Source: Anaerolineales bacterium
GTDB taxonomy: Bacteria; Chloroflexota; Anaerolineae; Anaerolineales; UBA11579
Length of the DNA stretch: 64,000 bases
Assembly: GCA_019637675.1 (NCBI GenBank)
Contig: JAHBVE010000003.1
Location: 335,696 to 399,695 of the forward strand
Direction of reading: 5' to 3'
Under the pieces are notes generated by a model that saw only the letters and a list, made by a program, of their open reading frames with translations, had not been told where the DNA came from and made no database searches. Positions 52,133 to 58,861 of this stretch are shown in pieces (within the stretch, counting starts at the first letter, position 1; each line of letters starts with the position of its first letter). The translations under genes and the position numbers were made by a program.

Positions 52133-53164
52133 CTAGGCCGGCGTAGCTGCCCGCTGGCGTTGCATGCGGGCGTACTCGGTCCAGCTGATGAGCTTGTGGG
52201 TCTGCTCGTCCCACAGGTGCAGGAAAATGGTCTTGAAGCTGGTGAAGAAGGTGATCGTCTCGACCTGGTGGAAGATCTCGTTCTCGTAGTGCGCGCGCTC
52301 CAGGTTGTAGTTGGGGATCTTGGGGGAAAGATGGTGCACGTGGTGGAAACCGATGTTGCCGCTGAACCATTGGGCGACCTTGTTCATCTTGAAGAAGGAT
52401 GCGCCGCGCAAGGCCGCCTCGGTATAGTCCCACTCCTCATGCCAGCGCCAGTAGGTGTCCTCGAATTGGTGTTGAACGTAGAAGAGGAACACGCCGATCG
52501 AGGAGCCGAAGACCATGATCGGCAACCAGACCAGCAGGGTCTCGCGCCAGCCGATCCACAGGCTAAGTCCGGCGAAGATGACGGCCAGAGCGATGTTGGT
52601 GTACAGCACGCTGCGGCGCTCGCGCTTGTCGGCATCCTTGCTGAGCAGGAAACGGTGCAGCACAATGAACAGCAGGGTTGGCCCGACGACGAACTTCACC
52701 AGCGGGTTGCGATAGATGCGGTAGGTCAGCTTGCGGTGCCAGGGCAGCGCGGCGTATTCGTCCACCGTCATGGTGTAGATGTCGCCAATGCCGCGGAAGT
52801 CCAGATCGCCGGCGGTGGCGTGGTGCTTGGCATGCGTGCGGCGCCAGTGGTGATAGGGCGTCATCGAGATGATGCCGAGCACGCCGCCGAGCAGATCGTT
52901 GAGCTTGGTGGACTTGAAGAACGAATTGTGGCCACAGTCATGCTGGATGATGAACAAGCGCATCATGAACAACGCGTTCAGAAAAGCGAGGGCCAGCGTG
53001 ATGAGGTAGTTGACGCGCAGGCTGTAGTACATCAATACCCAGATCAGCAAATACGGCACCAGGCTGTTGATGAGTTGCCATATGCTCTTTTTATGGTCAG
53101 GCACCTGGTACGGCTTAATAGCGTCTACCCAGGCCGGTTTGGTCTTGGCGGTGGTTGTTTCCAT
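52133..53164 (-). CDS. Fatty acid desaturase
   Basis: 343 aa membrane di-iron desaturase of the Des/OLE-like acyl-lipid group. The three histidine boxes are HDCGHNSFF, HWRRTHAKHH and HHVHHLSP, and four membrane segments lie between them. It introduces a double bond into membrane acyl chains with O2. I start at the ATG at 53164; the longer frame has no RBS. It needs oxygen, so the host is at least microaerobic. Monocistronic. Confidence 0.92.
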   Translation of the reverse strand: METTTAKTKPAWVDAIKPYQVPDHKKSIWQLINSLVPYLLIWVLMYYSLRVNYLITLALAFLNALFMMRLFIIQHDCGHNSFFKSTKLNDLLGGVLGIISMTPYHHWRRTHAKHHATAGDLDFRGIGDIYTMTVDEYAALPWHRKLTYRIYRNPLVKFVVGPTLLFIVLHRFLLSKDADKRERRSVLYTNIALAVIFAGLSLWIGWRETLLVWLPIMVFGSSIGVFLFYVQHQFEDTYWRWHEEWDYTEAALRGASFFKMNKVAQWFSGNIGFHHVHHLSPKIPNYNLERAHYENEIFHQVETITFFTSFKTIFLHLWDEQTHKLISWTEYARMQRQRAATPA

Positions 53165-53239
53165 GCAGCTGCTCCTGAAGAGGGGTTGATACATTGTAGT
53201 GGCATAGCGCTCATAGGGCTAGCCACTGGCATAACTTAG

Positions 53240-53620
53240 TTATGAACGTGGTTGAAGCAGCATCGCCACCCCGCCCAGCAATGCGGCCAGTGACGCCAAC
53301 CAATAGAAGATGCCGATAGACAAGGTGGCCAGCAGGGTGAGCAGGACGGCGGTGGCGATGAAGAACCCGGCGGCGCGGCGCTGGCCGCGACCGTAGAAGA
53401 ACCAGGGCGCAGCGAACAAGGCGCTGAAGATGATGAGGATGACCACGCCCCACCAGCCCTGGGCTTGCAGCCAGGTCAGTTGGGTCACGGTCTCCACACC
53501 ATTGGTCGTGCTGACCTGGGTTGCGCCGGCGGTGAAGAAGACCAGCAAGCTGGCAACTACGCCGCAGATGGCGGCGAAAGCGAGCAGGAGAGCGGGCAGG
53601 CGGGAGAGGATGGCGCGCAT
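53240..53620 (-). CDS. Membrane protein, unknown (4 helices)
   Basis: 126 aa with helices at about 8-30, 57-78, 85-103 and 105-122. It has a short extracytoplasmic loop after helix 1. There are no conserved catalytic residues. It lies 7 bp after the next small membrane gene and is probably co-transcribed with it; a GAGG precedes the ATG. The family is not recognised. Confidence 0.65.
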   Translation of the reverse strand: MRAILSRLPALLLAFAAICGVVASLLVFFTAGATQVSTTNGVETVTQLTWLQAQGWWGVVILIIFSALFAAPWFFYGRGQRRAAGFFIATAVLLTLLATLSIGIFYWLASLAALLGGVAMLLQPRS

Positions 53621-53627
53621 GTGAACC

Positions 53628-53963
53628 TCACTGAAGGGCGATGTAGGCCAGGCCGAATAGGACCGCGGAGACGACCAGGCGGCCGGTCTGCTGGCCCCAG
53701 GCGGGGCGGCCAGTGGCGTGGGCGCTGTTGACGGCGGCCAGGATGTGCATGGCCAGCAGGCCGATTGCGAGGGTCCACAGCGCCCACTGGGAGCTGGCCC
53801 ACACCAGGTAGCCGGCCACCAGCAGCAGGCCGCCTACGATCAGCATTGAGTTGGCGGCCAGGGTGGATACCTTGCCCTGGCGCCACTGCTGCGGGCCGGC
53901 CAGCAGAGCCAGCAAGCCGTACAGGGCAATGAAGGGGGCGACGACGAATCTGAGCCAATCCAT
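53628..53963 (-). CDS. Small membrane protein, unknown (4 helices)
   Basis: 111 aa, four hydrophobic segments starting DWLRFVVAPFIALYGLLAL. It is the first gene of a two-gene leftward unit. TACAAT lies 6 nt before the ATG (fwd 53970-53975) without a Shine-Dalgarno sequence, suggesting a leaderless mRNA. Function unknown. Confidence 0.65.
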   Translation of the reverse strand: MDWLRFVVAPFIALYGLLALLAGPQQWRQGKVSTLAANSMLIVGGLLLVAGYLVWASSQWALWTLAIGLLAMHILAAVNSAHATGRPAWGQQTGRLVVSAVLFGLAYIALQ

Positions 53964-54063
53964 GCCTGCATTGTACTGCCAGGCAGCGCAACAAAAACCT
54001 GCATCGCTTCGTTAGCTAGCTTGATCGTAGTTGCATCTATCTATGTAATTTTAGGAGGAACAA

Positions 54064-54213
54064 ATGCGTTTTAACAGCAATCTTGGTTTCTTGCTTTTGG
54101 GTATCTGGCTGATCCTGATCGGTCTGGGGCAGTTCGTCAGCCTCGGCAATCTGGGGGCCTTGACCAACGTCCTGGCCCTGATCTCGGGCATTCTGATCGT
54201 AATGGGGCGCTAA
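54064..54213 (+). CDS. 49-residue conserved-looking membrane peptide
   Basis: A short gene with a strong AGGAGG Shine-Dalgarno sequence ending 5 nt before the ATG. The peptide starts MRFNSNLGFLLLGIWLILIG and has a second hydrophobic helix near its C-terminus, so a two-helix hairpin membrane protein is expected. It is followed at once by a strong terminator, as for a real monocistronic gene. The function is unknown; similar LGxLLLGIWLIL-type peptides occur as small inner-membrane proteins. Confidence 0.72.
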   Translation: MRFNSNLGFLLLGIWLILIGLGQFVSLGNLGALTNVLALISGILIVMGR

Positions 54214-54233
54214 AAGCGCCCACTCCTCTCTCT

Positions 54234-54263
54234 GGCCGCCCACGCAAGTGGGCGGCCTTTTTT
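54234..54263. terminator. Intrinsic terminator
   Basis: GGCCGCCCAC-GCAA-GTGGGCGGCC followed by TTTTTT, directly before the radA stop on the other strand. Confidence 0.93.
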
Positions 54264-54264
54264 G

Positions 54265-55710
54265 TTAAGCCTGCGCTTTTAGCGTGGCCAATTCCAGCGC
54301 TTCACGCAGGCTGCGGGCCTCACGAACCTCGATGCCGCTGGGCAGCTCTTCACTCTTGCGCAGGCGGCGCGGCATCACGGCGGACTTGAAGCCGAGCGCG
54401 GCCGCCTCTTTGAGGCGGGCGGGCGTATGCGGCACGGTGCGCAGCTCGCCGCTCAGGCCGACCTCGCCGATGAGGACGGCATCGGCGCGCAGCGGCCGGT
54501 CCCAGACGGAGCTGGCGATGGCAGCGGCCAGCGCCAGGTCAGCGGCGGGCTCACCGATGCGCAGGCCGCCGACCACGTTGACGAAGACGTCTTGCTCCGC
54601 CAGGGGCAGGGCGAGGCGGCGGGTGAGCACGGCGGTGATGAGCAGCAGGCGATTGGTATCCACCCCGTTGCCGGAGCGGCGCGGGTTGCCGAAGGCGCTG
54701 GGGCTGGTGAGGCCCTGGACCTCGACGAGGAGCGGGCGGGTGCCCTCCATCGTGACGGCGATGGCGGAGCCGGCGGCGTTGACGACCCGCTCGGCGAGGA
54801 AGGCTTCGGAGGGGTTGGGCACCTCCTGCATGCCGCGGCCGACCATCTCGAAGACGCCCACCTCAGCCGTGGCGCCGAAACGATTCTTGACGGCGCGCAG
54901 GAGACGGAAGGACTGGAAGCGATCGCCTTCGAGGTAGAGGACGGTATCCACCATGTGCTCGAGCAGGCGCGGGCCGGCGATGACGCCCTCTTTGGTGACG
55001 TGGCCGATGAGGAAGACGGCCAGGCCGCTGCTCTTGGCCAGCTGGCGGAAGCGGTCGCTGCATTCGCGCAGCTGGGTAACCGAGCCGGCAGAGGAGTCGA
55101 TCTGCGGATCGTAGACAGTTTGGATCGAATCGATGATGAGCAGGCGCGGCTTGATCTGCTCGACATGATGCAGGATCGCGTCGAGGTTGGTTTCGGTAAC
55201 CAACAACAAAGAGTCGCTTAGTTGCTTAGTTTCTTGGTCGGGTGGGAGCCAATCAGCGGCGGAGTTGCCATCGGCAACTCCCGCTGAGCGCTGCAAGCGC
55301 TCAGCACGCATCTTGATCTGTGCTGGGGATTCTTCGCCGGAGACATAGAGCACGCGGCCCTGGGCGGCCATCTCCATGGCGGTCTGGAGCAGCAGCGTGG
55401 ACTTGCCGATGCCGGGGTCGCCGCCGATGAGCACCAGCGAGCCGGGCACGATGCCGCCGCCGAGCACGCGGGCAAATTCGCCGATGGAGAGCGGCATGCG
55501 CTCGTTCTCGGCGCCGCCGGCGATCTGGGTCAGCGGCTTGGGGGCCGCGGCGCCGGCGCCGTTGCTGCTGGCGGCGCGGCGGGTGGGCTCGTCGGCCACC
55601 AGTTCTTCGACGTAAGTGTTCCATTCGCCGCACTGCGGGCAGCGGCCGAGCGCCTTGGCGGCGGCGCGGCCGCAGCTTTGGCAGACGAAGCGGGTGTGGA
55701 CCTTAGCCAT
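54265..55710 (-). CDS. radA: DNA repair protein RadA, with an in-frame repeat insertion
   Basis: 481 aa. It is a branch-migration helicase in recombinational repair. The C4 zinc finger is Cys10, 13, 24 and 27, Walker A GGDPGIGKS about 96-104, the KNRFG motif and a Lon-like C-terminal domain with GEVGLSGELR. Odd: between RAERL and the VTET strand (about 140-168) there are roughly 22 extra residues compared with B. subtilis RadA. They are encoded by two perfect hairpins. The frame is kept, so the protein is probably functional. It overlaps dinB by 8 bp. Confidence 0.93.
   Translation of the reverse strand: MAKVHTRFVCQSCGRAAAKALGRCPQCGEWNTYVEELVADEPTRRAASSNGAGAAAPKPLTQIAGGAENERMPLSIGEFARVLGGGIVPGSLVLIGGDPGIGKSTLLLQTAMEMAAQGRVLYVSGEESPAQIKMRAERLQRSAGVADGNSAADWLPPDQETKQLSDSLLLVTETNLDAILHHVEQIKPRLLIIDSIQTVYDPQIDSSAGSVTQLRECSDRFRQLAKSSGLAVFLIGHVTKEGVIAGPRLLEHMVDTVLYLEGDRFQSFRLLRAVKNRFGATAEVGVFEMVGRGMQEVPNPSEAFLAERVVNAAGSAIAVTMEGTRPLLVEVQGLTSPSAFGNPRRSGNGVDTNRLLLITAVLTRRLALPLAEQDVFVNVVGGLRIGEPAADLALAAAIASSVWDRPLRADAVLIGEVGLSGELRTVPHTPARLKEAAALGFKSAVMPRRLRKSEELPSGIEVREARSLREALELATLKAQA
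55261..55305. repeat. Double-hairpin element inside radA
   Basis: GGAGTTGCC-ATC-GGCAACTCC (55261-55281) and, one base later, GCTGAGCGCT-GCA-AGCGCTCAGC (55283-55305). Both stems are perfect. They lie exactly where RadA has an extra segment. Confidence 0.85.
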
Positions 55711-56185
55711 GCTGGCGCATCTCCCAGCCCATCAGGTCGCCCTCGGGCACGTCCGGCATCGGCAGGCGGTGCAGCATGTGCTGCAGCTCGGCGCGGTGGT
55801 GCATGTTGTGGGTGATCACATGGGCGATGGCTCCGCCGAAGCTCTTTTGTTGCGGCGGGTTGTCGAGCACATCGGTCCATTTGTCGTCGAGGCGGCCTTG
55901 CGCTTCAGTACGGCGGGCCAACGCGGCGAATTCGGCGTAGGCGTTGTGTAGACGGCTGAGGAGTTGGGCGGGCGAAGTGCCTTCGAGATCGCGCAGCGGG
56001 CGGGCGAGCATCAGATCGGTCCAGGTCTCGATGTTGAAGATCATGTGCTCGAAGGTGGCGCGTAGCGTGCGCCAGCCGGCGTCGAACTCGCGGTCAAAGT
56101 CTGCGTCGGTGAGGGGCAGGCACAGTTCGAGCAGCTCGCGGGTGGCGGCCTCGTCGTGGCCAAGTAGGCGTTCCAGAATGCTCAT
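55703..56185 (-). CDS. DinB-family protein (metal-binding four-helix bundle)
   Basis: 160 aa. The DinB/YfiT fold carries three histidines for a divalent metal: FEHMIFN, and HNMHHRAELQHML near the C-terminus. It is usually a thiol-S-transferase-like or a putative nuclease-like protein; the substrate is not known. It lies upstream of radA (8-bp overlap) and divergent from the ArsR gene. Confidence 0.85.
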   Translation of the reverse strand: MSILERLLGHDEAATRELLELCLPLTDADFDREFDAGWRTLRATFEHMIFNIETWTDLMLARPLRDLEGTSPAQLLSRLHNAYAEFAALARRTEAQGRLDDKWTDVLDNPPQQKSFGGAIAHVITHNMHHRAELQHMLHRLPMPDVPEGDLMGWEMRQHG

Positions 56186-56232
56186 TGAGCCAAGTCTACT
56201 ATAAATAGAACATTTGCACTAGAACAGGCCTC

Positions 56233-56280
56233 TTGACACTTGGCTCTAAATAGTGTATTTAACATGTATGTTAATTAACT
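56233..56280 (+). promoter_or_regulatory. Promoter and operator region of the first ArsR gene
   Basis: TTGACA (56233-56238), a 17-bp spacer and TATTTA (56256-56261). A perfect dyad TAAATA-GTG-TATTTA (56247-56261) covers the -10. AACAT-GT-ATGTT (56261-56272) and TTAATTAA follow at once. Autorepression by the ArsR product is expected. Confidence 0.6.
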
Positions 56281-56292
56281 TAGGTGTTAAAC

Positions 56293-56631
56293 ATGACAGA
56301 CGCACTTAGCCTCACGTTCTCGGCTTTAGCAGACCCCACCCGCCGGGCGATCCTGGAGCGGCTCTCGAATGGGCGGGCCAGCGTGTCAGAGCTGGCCGCC
56401 CCGTTCGAGATCAGCCTGCCGGCGGTCTCACGCCACCTCAAGGTGCTGGAGAAGGCTGGGCTGATCGCCCGGGCGCGGGATGCCCAGTGGCGCCCGGCCC
56501 AACTGCAGGCCGAGCCGCTCAAGGAGGTCTCGGTCTGGCTGGAGCGCTACCGCCGCAACTGGGAAGAGAGTTACGAGCGCCTGGATGAATACCTGAGCGA
56601 TATACAGAAAAAGGAGAAAGATGATGAGTAA
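56293..56631 (+). CDS. ArsR-family transcriptional regulator (SRPBCC-linked), copy 1
   Basis: 112 aa winged helix with LTFSALADPTRRAILERLSNGRASVSELAAPFEISLPAVSRHLKVLEKAGLIARARD. There are no metal-binding cysteines, as in the ArsR branch paired with AHSA1/SRPBCC proteins. The C-terminal PLKEVSVWLERYRRNWEESYERLDEYL is typical of that branch. It overlaps the SRPBCC gene by 11 bp. The start is the ATG at 56293. Confidence 0.9.
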   Translation: MTDALSLTFSALADPTRRAILERLSNGRASVSELAAPFEISLPAVSRHLKVLEKAGLIARARDAQWRPAQLQAEPLKEVSVWLERYRRNWEESYERLDEYLSDIQKKEKDDE

Positions 56632-57103
56632 CCAACGGAAATTTGTGGTCAGCCTGCCTTCAGACACCGAGCTGGTGATGGAGCGCGAATTTGATGCGCC
56701 GCGCGAGCTGGTGTTCAACGCCCACCTGGACCGCGAAGCGATCCCGCTGTGGTGGGGGCCGCGCGGCTATGCGACCGAGGTGGTGGAGCTGGACGCGCAG
56801 CCGGGCGGAAAGTGGCGCTTCGTACAGCGCACCACGGAGGGGCAGGAGATCGCCTTCTTTGGCGAGTACCGCCTGATCTCGCCGCACGACAAGTTCGTGA
56901 ACACGTTCGGTTTTGACGGCATGCCAGGCGAGCCGGGCGAAGAGGAGTACAACTTCATTGACCTGGGCAACGGGCGCACGCTGCTGCGCACCTACTCCAA
57001 GTTCAAGACGAAGGAAGAGTTGCAGGCGGTGCTGGAAAGCGGCATGGAGCACGGCGCCAACGAGACCTACGACCGGCTGGAAGAGTACCTGGTTGGCAAG
57101 TAG
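56621..57103 (+). CDS. SRPBCC/AHSA1-domain protein
   Basis: 160 aa with a START-like fold: ELVMEREFDAPRELVFNAHLDREAIPLWWGPRGYATEVVELDAQPGGKWRF and ETYDRLEEYL at the end. The family binds small hydrophobic ligands or interacts with regulators. It is coupled to ArsR copy 1, and AAGGAG precedes ATGs at 56621 and 56624 (the second has the better spacing). The ligand is unknown. Confidence 0.9.
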   Translation: MMSNQRKFVVSLPSDTELVMEREFDAPRELVFNAHLDREAIPLWWGPRGYATEVVELDAQPGGKWRFVQRTTEGQEIAFFGEYRLISPHDKFVNTFGFDGMPGEPGEEEYNFIDLGNGRTLLRTYSKFKTKEELQAVLESGMEHGANETYDRLEEYLVGK

Positions 57104-57105
57104 CC

Positions 57106-57143
57106 AACAAAAAAAGTAGAGCGTTCGCTCTACTTTTTTTGTT
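57106..57143 (+). terminator. Intrinsic terminator
   Basis: AACAAAAAAAGTAGAGCG-TT-CGCTCTACTTTTTTTGTT is a perfect, long-armed stem closing the first ArsR-SRPBCC operon. Confidence 0.93.
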
Positions 57144-57150
57144 CGATGAA

Positions 57151-57212
57151 ATTCAACTATACGGTTGACAAATATTGGTTGTGAGGATATATTCAACTAT
57201 ATGGTTGTCAAA
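57151..57212 (+). promoter_or_regulatory. Promoter with two 22-bp operator copies, second ArsR gene
   Basis: TTGACA (57165-57170), exactly 17 bp, TATATT (57188-57193), then the ATG at 57201 just 7 nt later. A 22-bp unit ATTCAACTATA(C/T)GGTTG(A/T)CAAA occurs at 57151-57172 and 57191-57212, spaced 40 bp start to start. Its core CAACTATACGGTTG is a near-palindrome. One copy overlaps the -35, the other the transcription start and start codon. Confidence 0.8.
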
Positions 57213-57527
57213 GAACCCCCGGCACTAGACCGCGTATTTCAGGCGCTGGCCAACCCCAGCCGCCGCGCCATGCTGCGCATGTTGACAGATGGCGAGCAGA
57301 ACATCAGCAGCCTGGCGGAGCCATTGCAAATGAGCTTTGAAGGCGCGTCGAAGCATGTGCGCGTGCTGGAGCAGGCCGGGCTGGTGGCGCGGCGGGTGCG
57401 TGGCCGCGTGCACCTGGTGCGCATACAACCCAAGGCGCTGGTGCAGGCCAATGAGTGGCTGGAGTTCTATACCCGTTTTTGGAACCAGCAGATGGATGCG
57501 CTGGAAGCTATGTTCGATGAGGAGTAG
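57201..57527 (+). CDS. ArsR-family transcriptional regulator, copy 2
   Basis: 108 aa with RVFQALANPSRRAMLRMLTDGEQNISSLAEPLQMSFEGASKHVRVLEQAGLVARRVRGRVHLVRIQPKAL, the metal-free SRPBCC-linked ArsR type. The ATG at 57201 is favoured because the promoter places the mRNA start right there; the upstream TTG at 57165 is the -35. It heads a cluster with two VOC genes, the second fused to SRPBCC. Autoregulation through the double operator is very likely. Confidence 0.9.
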   Translation: MVVKEPPALDRVFQALANPSRRAMLRMLTDGEQNISSLAEPLQMSFEGASKHVRVLEQAGLVARRVRGRVHLVRIQPKALVQANEWLEFYTRFWNQQMDALEAMFDEE

Positions 57528-57529
57528 TG

Positions 57530-57934
57530 ATGCAGAAATACACCCCATTCCTGATGTTTGTAGGCGAGCAGCACGGCAAGGCGGAGGAGGCCATGCAGTT
57601 CTATGCTTCGCTCTTTGGGCAAGCACAGATCACCAATGTGGACAGATATGGCGCAGGTGAAGCAGAGCCGGAAGGCACCCTGCGCAATGGCGTGCTCACG
57701 CTGGGGGGCACTGAGTTCTTCTTTATGGACAGCAGCCTGGAGCATGCGTTCACCTTCACCCCGGCGTTTTCCATCTTTGTTCGCTGCGAAAGCGAAGAGG
57801 AGATCGAAGCCGCGTTTGCCAAGCTGACCGAAGAGGGCCATATCCTGATGCCCTTGGATACCTATGGCTTCAGCCGCCAGTTTGCCTGGATACAAGACAA
57901 GTACGACGTCTCGTGGCAGATCAATCTGCCCTGA
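57530..57934 (+). CDS. VOC-family (glyoxalase/PhnB-like) protein
   Basis: 134 aa. The PhnB-like fold has QKYTPFLMFVGEQHGKAEEAMQFYASLFGQAQITNVDRYG, FFFMDSSLEHAFTFTPAFSIFVRCESEEEIEAAFAKL and FAWIQDKYDVSWQINLP. These are typical of the 3-demethylubiquinone-9 3-methyltransferase-like VOC group, often of unknown substrate. GAGGAG lies 6 nt before the ATG. It is 2 bp after ArsR copy 2, so they are co-transcribed. Confidence 0.88.
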   Translation: MQKYTPFLMFVGEQHGKAEEAMQFYASLFGQAQITNVDRYGAGEAEPEGTLRNGVLTLGGTEFFFMDSSLEHAFTFTPAFSIFVRCESEEEIEAAFAKLTEEGHILMPLDTYGFSRQFAWIQDKYDVSWQINLP

Positions 57935-57943
57935 GGGACCGGT

Positions 57944-58849
57944 ATGGTGAGGATCAATCAAGTTTCTGTGACGGTTGACGACCAGGAGAAAGCTTTCCGC
58001 TTTTATACCGAGGTGCTGGGCTTTGTGAAGAAGACCCTGTACCCGCTGGACGTGAAAGGCGCACGCAAGAAGATGACGCTTGTGTCTGCACTGGACAAGC
58101 ATGGGCCTGAACTGGTGTTGGAGCCAATGCAGCCTGCGCTAAAGGGCGCTGAGAAGGATTGGCAAAAGACCCTGTACAAGCACAACATTCCCGCGGCAGC
58201 GTTTGAGGTTGAAGATATCAAGAAGGAATTCAAGCGGCTCAGCAAGCTGGGCGTTGTATTCACCCAGGAGCCGATCCGAGCGGGAGCTCCGATCACGTGG
58301 GCCTTGCTGGACGACACTTGCGGCAACCTGATCCAACTGTTCGAGTACTGGGACTATCACGGCGAGACGCGCTCGGTAACCATAGAGCGGCATATTGCCG
58401 CGCCGCCTGAGCAGGTGTTCGCAGCCTGGGTCGATCCTGAACTGGCGTGCAAGTGGCTGATGGCCTCGGCGGAGAGCGTGCCCGGCGATTACGCGCTGGA
58501 CACCCAGGTGGGCGGCGAGTGGACCATTCACCGCCGCGCCGGCGACAAGATATACACAGCGGTCGGAGAATACCTGGAAATCGACCCGCCGCGGCGGCTG
58601 GTGTTCACCTTTTCCATGCCGCAGTTTGCTGTGGATGTAGGTACCGTGACGGTCGAGATCAAGCCGGATAAAGGCGGCAGCCTGGTGAAGTTAACCCAAT
58701 CAGGTGACCGGCCTGGCTATGAGCGCAGCACGGCCCACGGCTGGGAAGGCATGTTGATCCGCCTGGAACGCACCCTGACGGGCAAGACCGGGCAGAAGAT
58801 GCTGACGCGTACAACGAACAAGAAAGCGAAGACCGCAAAGAAACGTTGA
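57944..58849 (+). CDS. Fusion of VOC (glyoxalase-like) and SRPBCC/AHSA1 domains
   Basis: 301 aa. Residues 1-127 are a VOC domain (INQVSVTVDDQEKAFRFYTEVLGFV, FEVEDIKKEFKRLSKLGVVFTQEP, DDTCGNLIQLFEY). Residues 132-285 are an SRPBCC domain (VTIERHIAAPPEQVFAAWVDPELACKWLM, GGEWTIH, GWEGMLIRLE). The tail is Lys-rich (TNKKAKTAKKR). The two domain types occur as separate proteins in the same neighbourhood, so this is a genuine gene fusion in an ArsR-controlled operon. GAGGGA precedes the ATG. The substrate is unknown. Confidence 0.88.
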   Translation: MVRINQVSVTVDDQEKAFRFYTEVLGFVKKTLYPLDVKGARKKMTLVSALDKHGPELVLEPMQPALKGAEKDWQKTLYKHNIPAAAFEVEDIKKEFKRLSKLGVVFTQEPIRAGAPITWALLDDTCGNLIQLFEYWDYHGETRSVTIERHIAAPPEQVFAAWVDPELACKWLMASAESVPGDYALDTQVGGEWTIHRRAGDKIYTAVGEYLEIDPPRRLVFTFSMPQFAVDVGTVTVEIKPDKGGSLVKLTQSGDRPGYERSTAHGWEGMLIRLERTLTGKTGQKMLTRTTNKKAKTAKKR

Positions 58850-58861
58850 TTCAGGCGGCAA

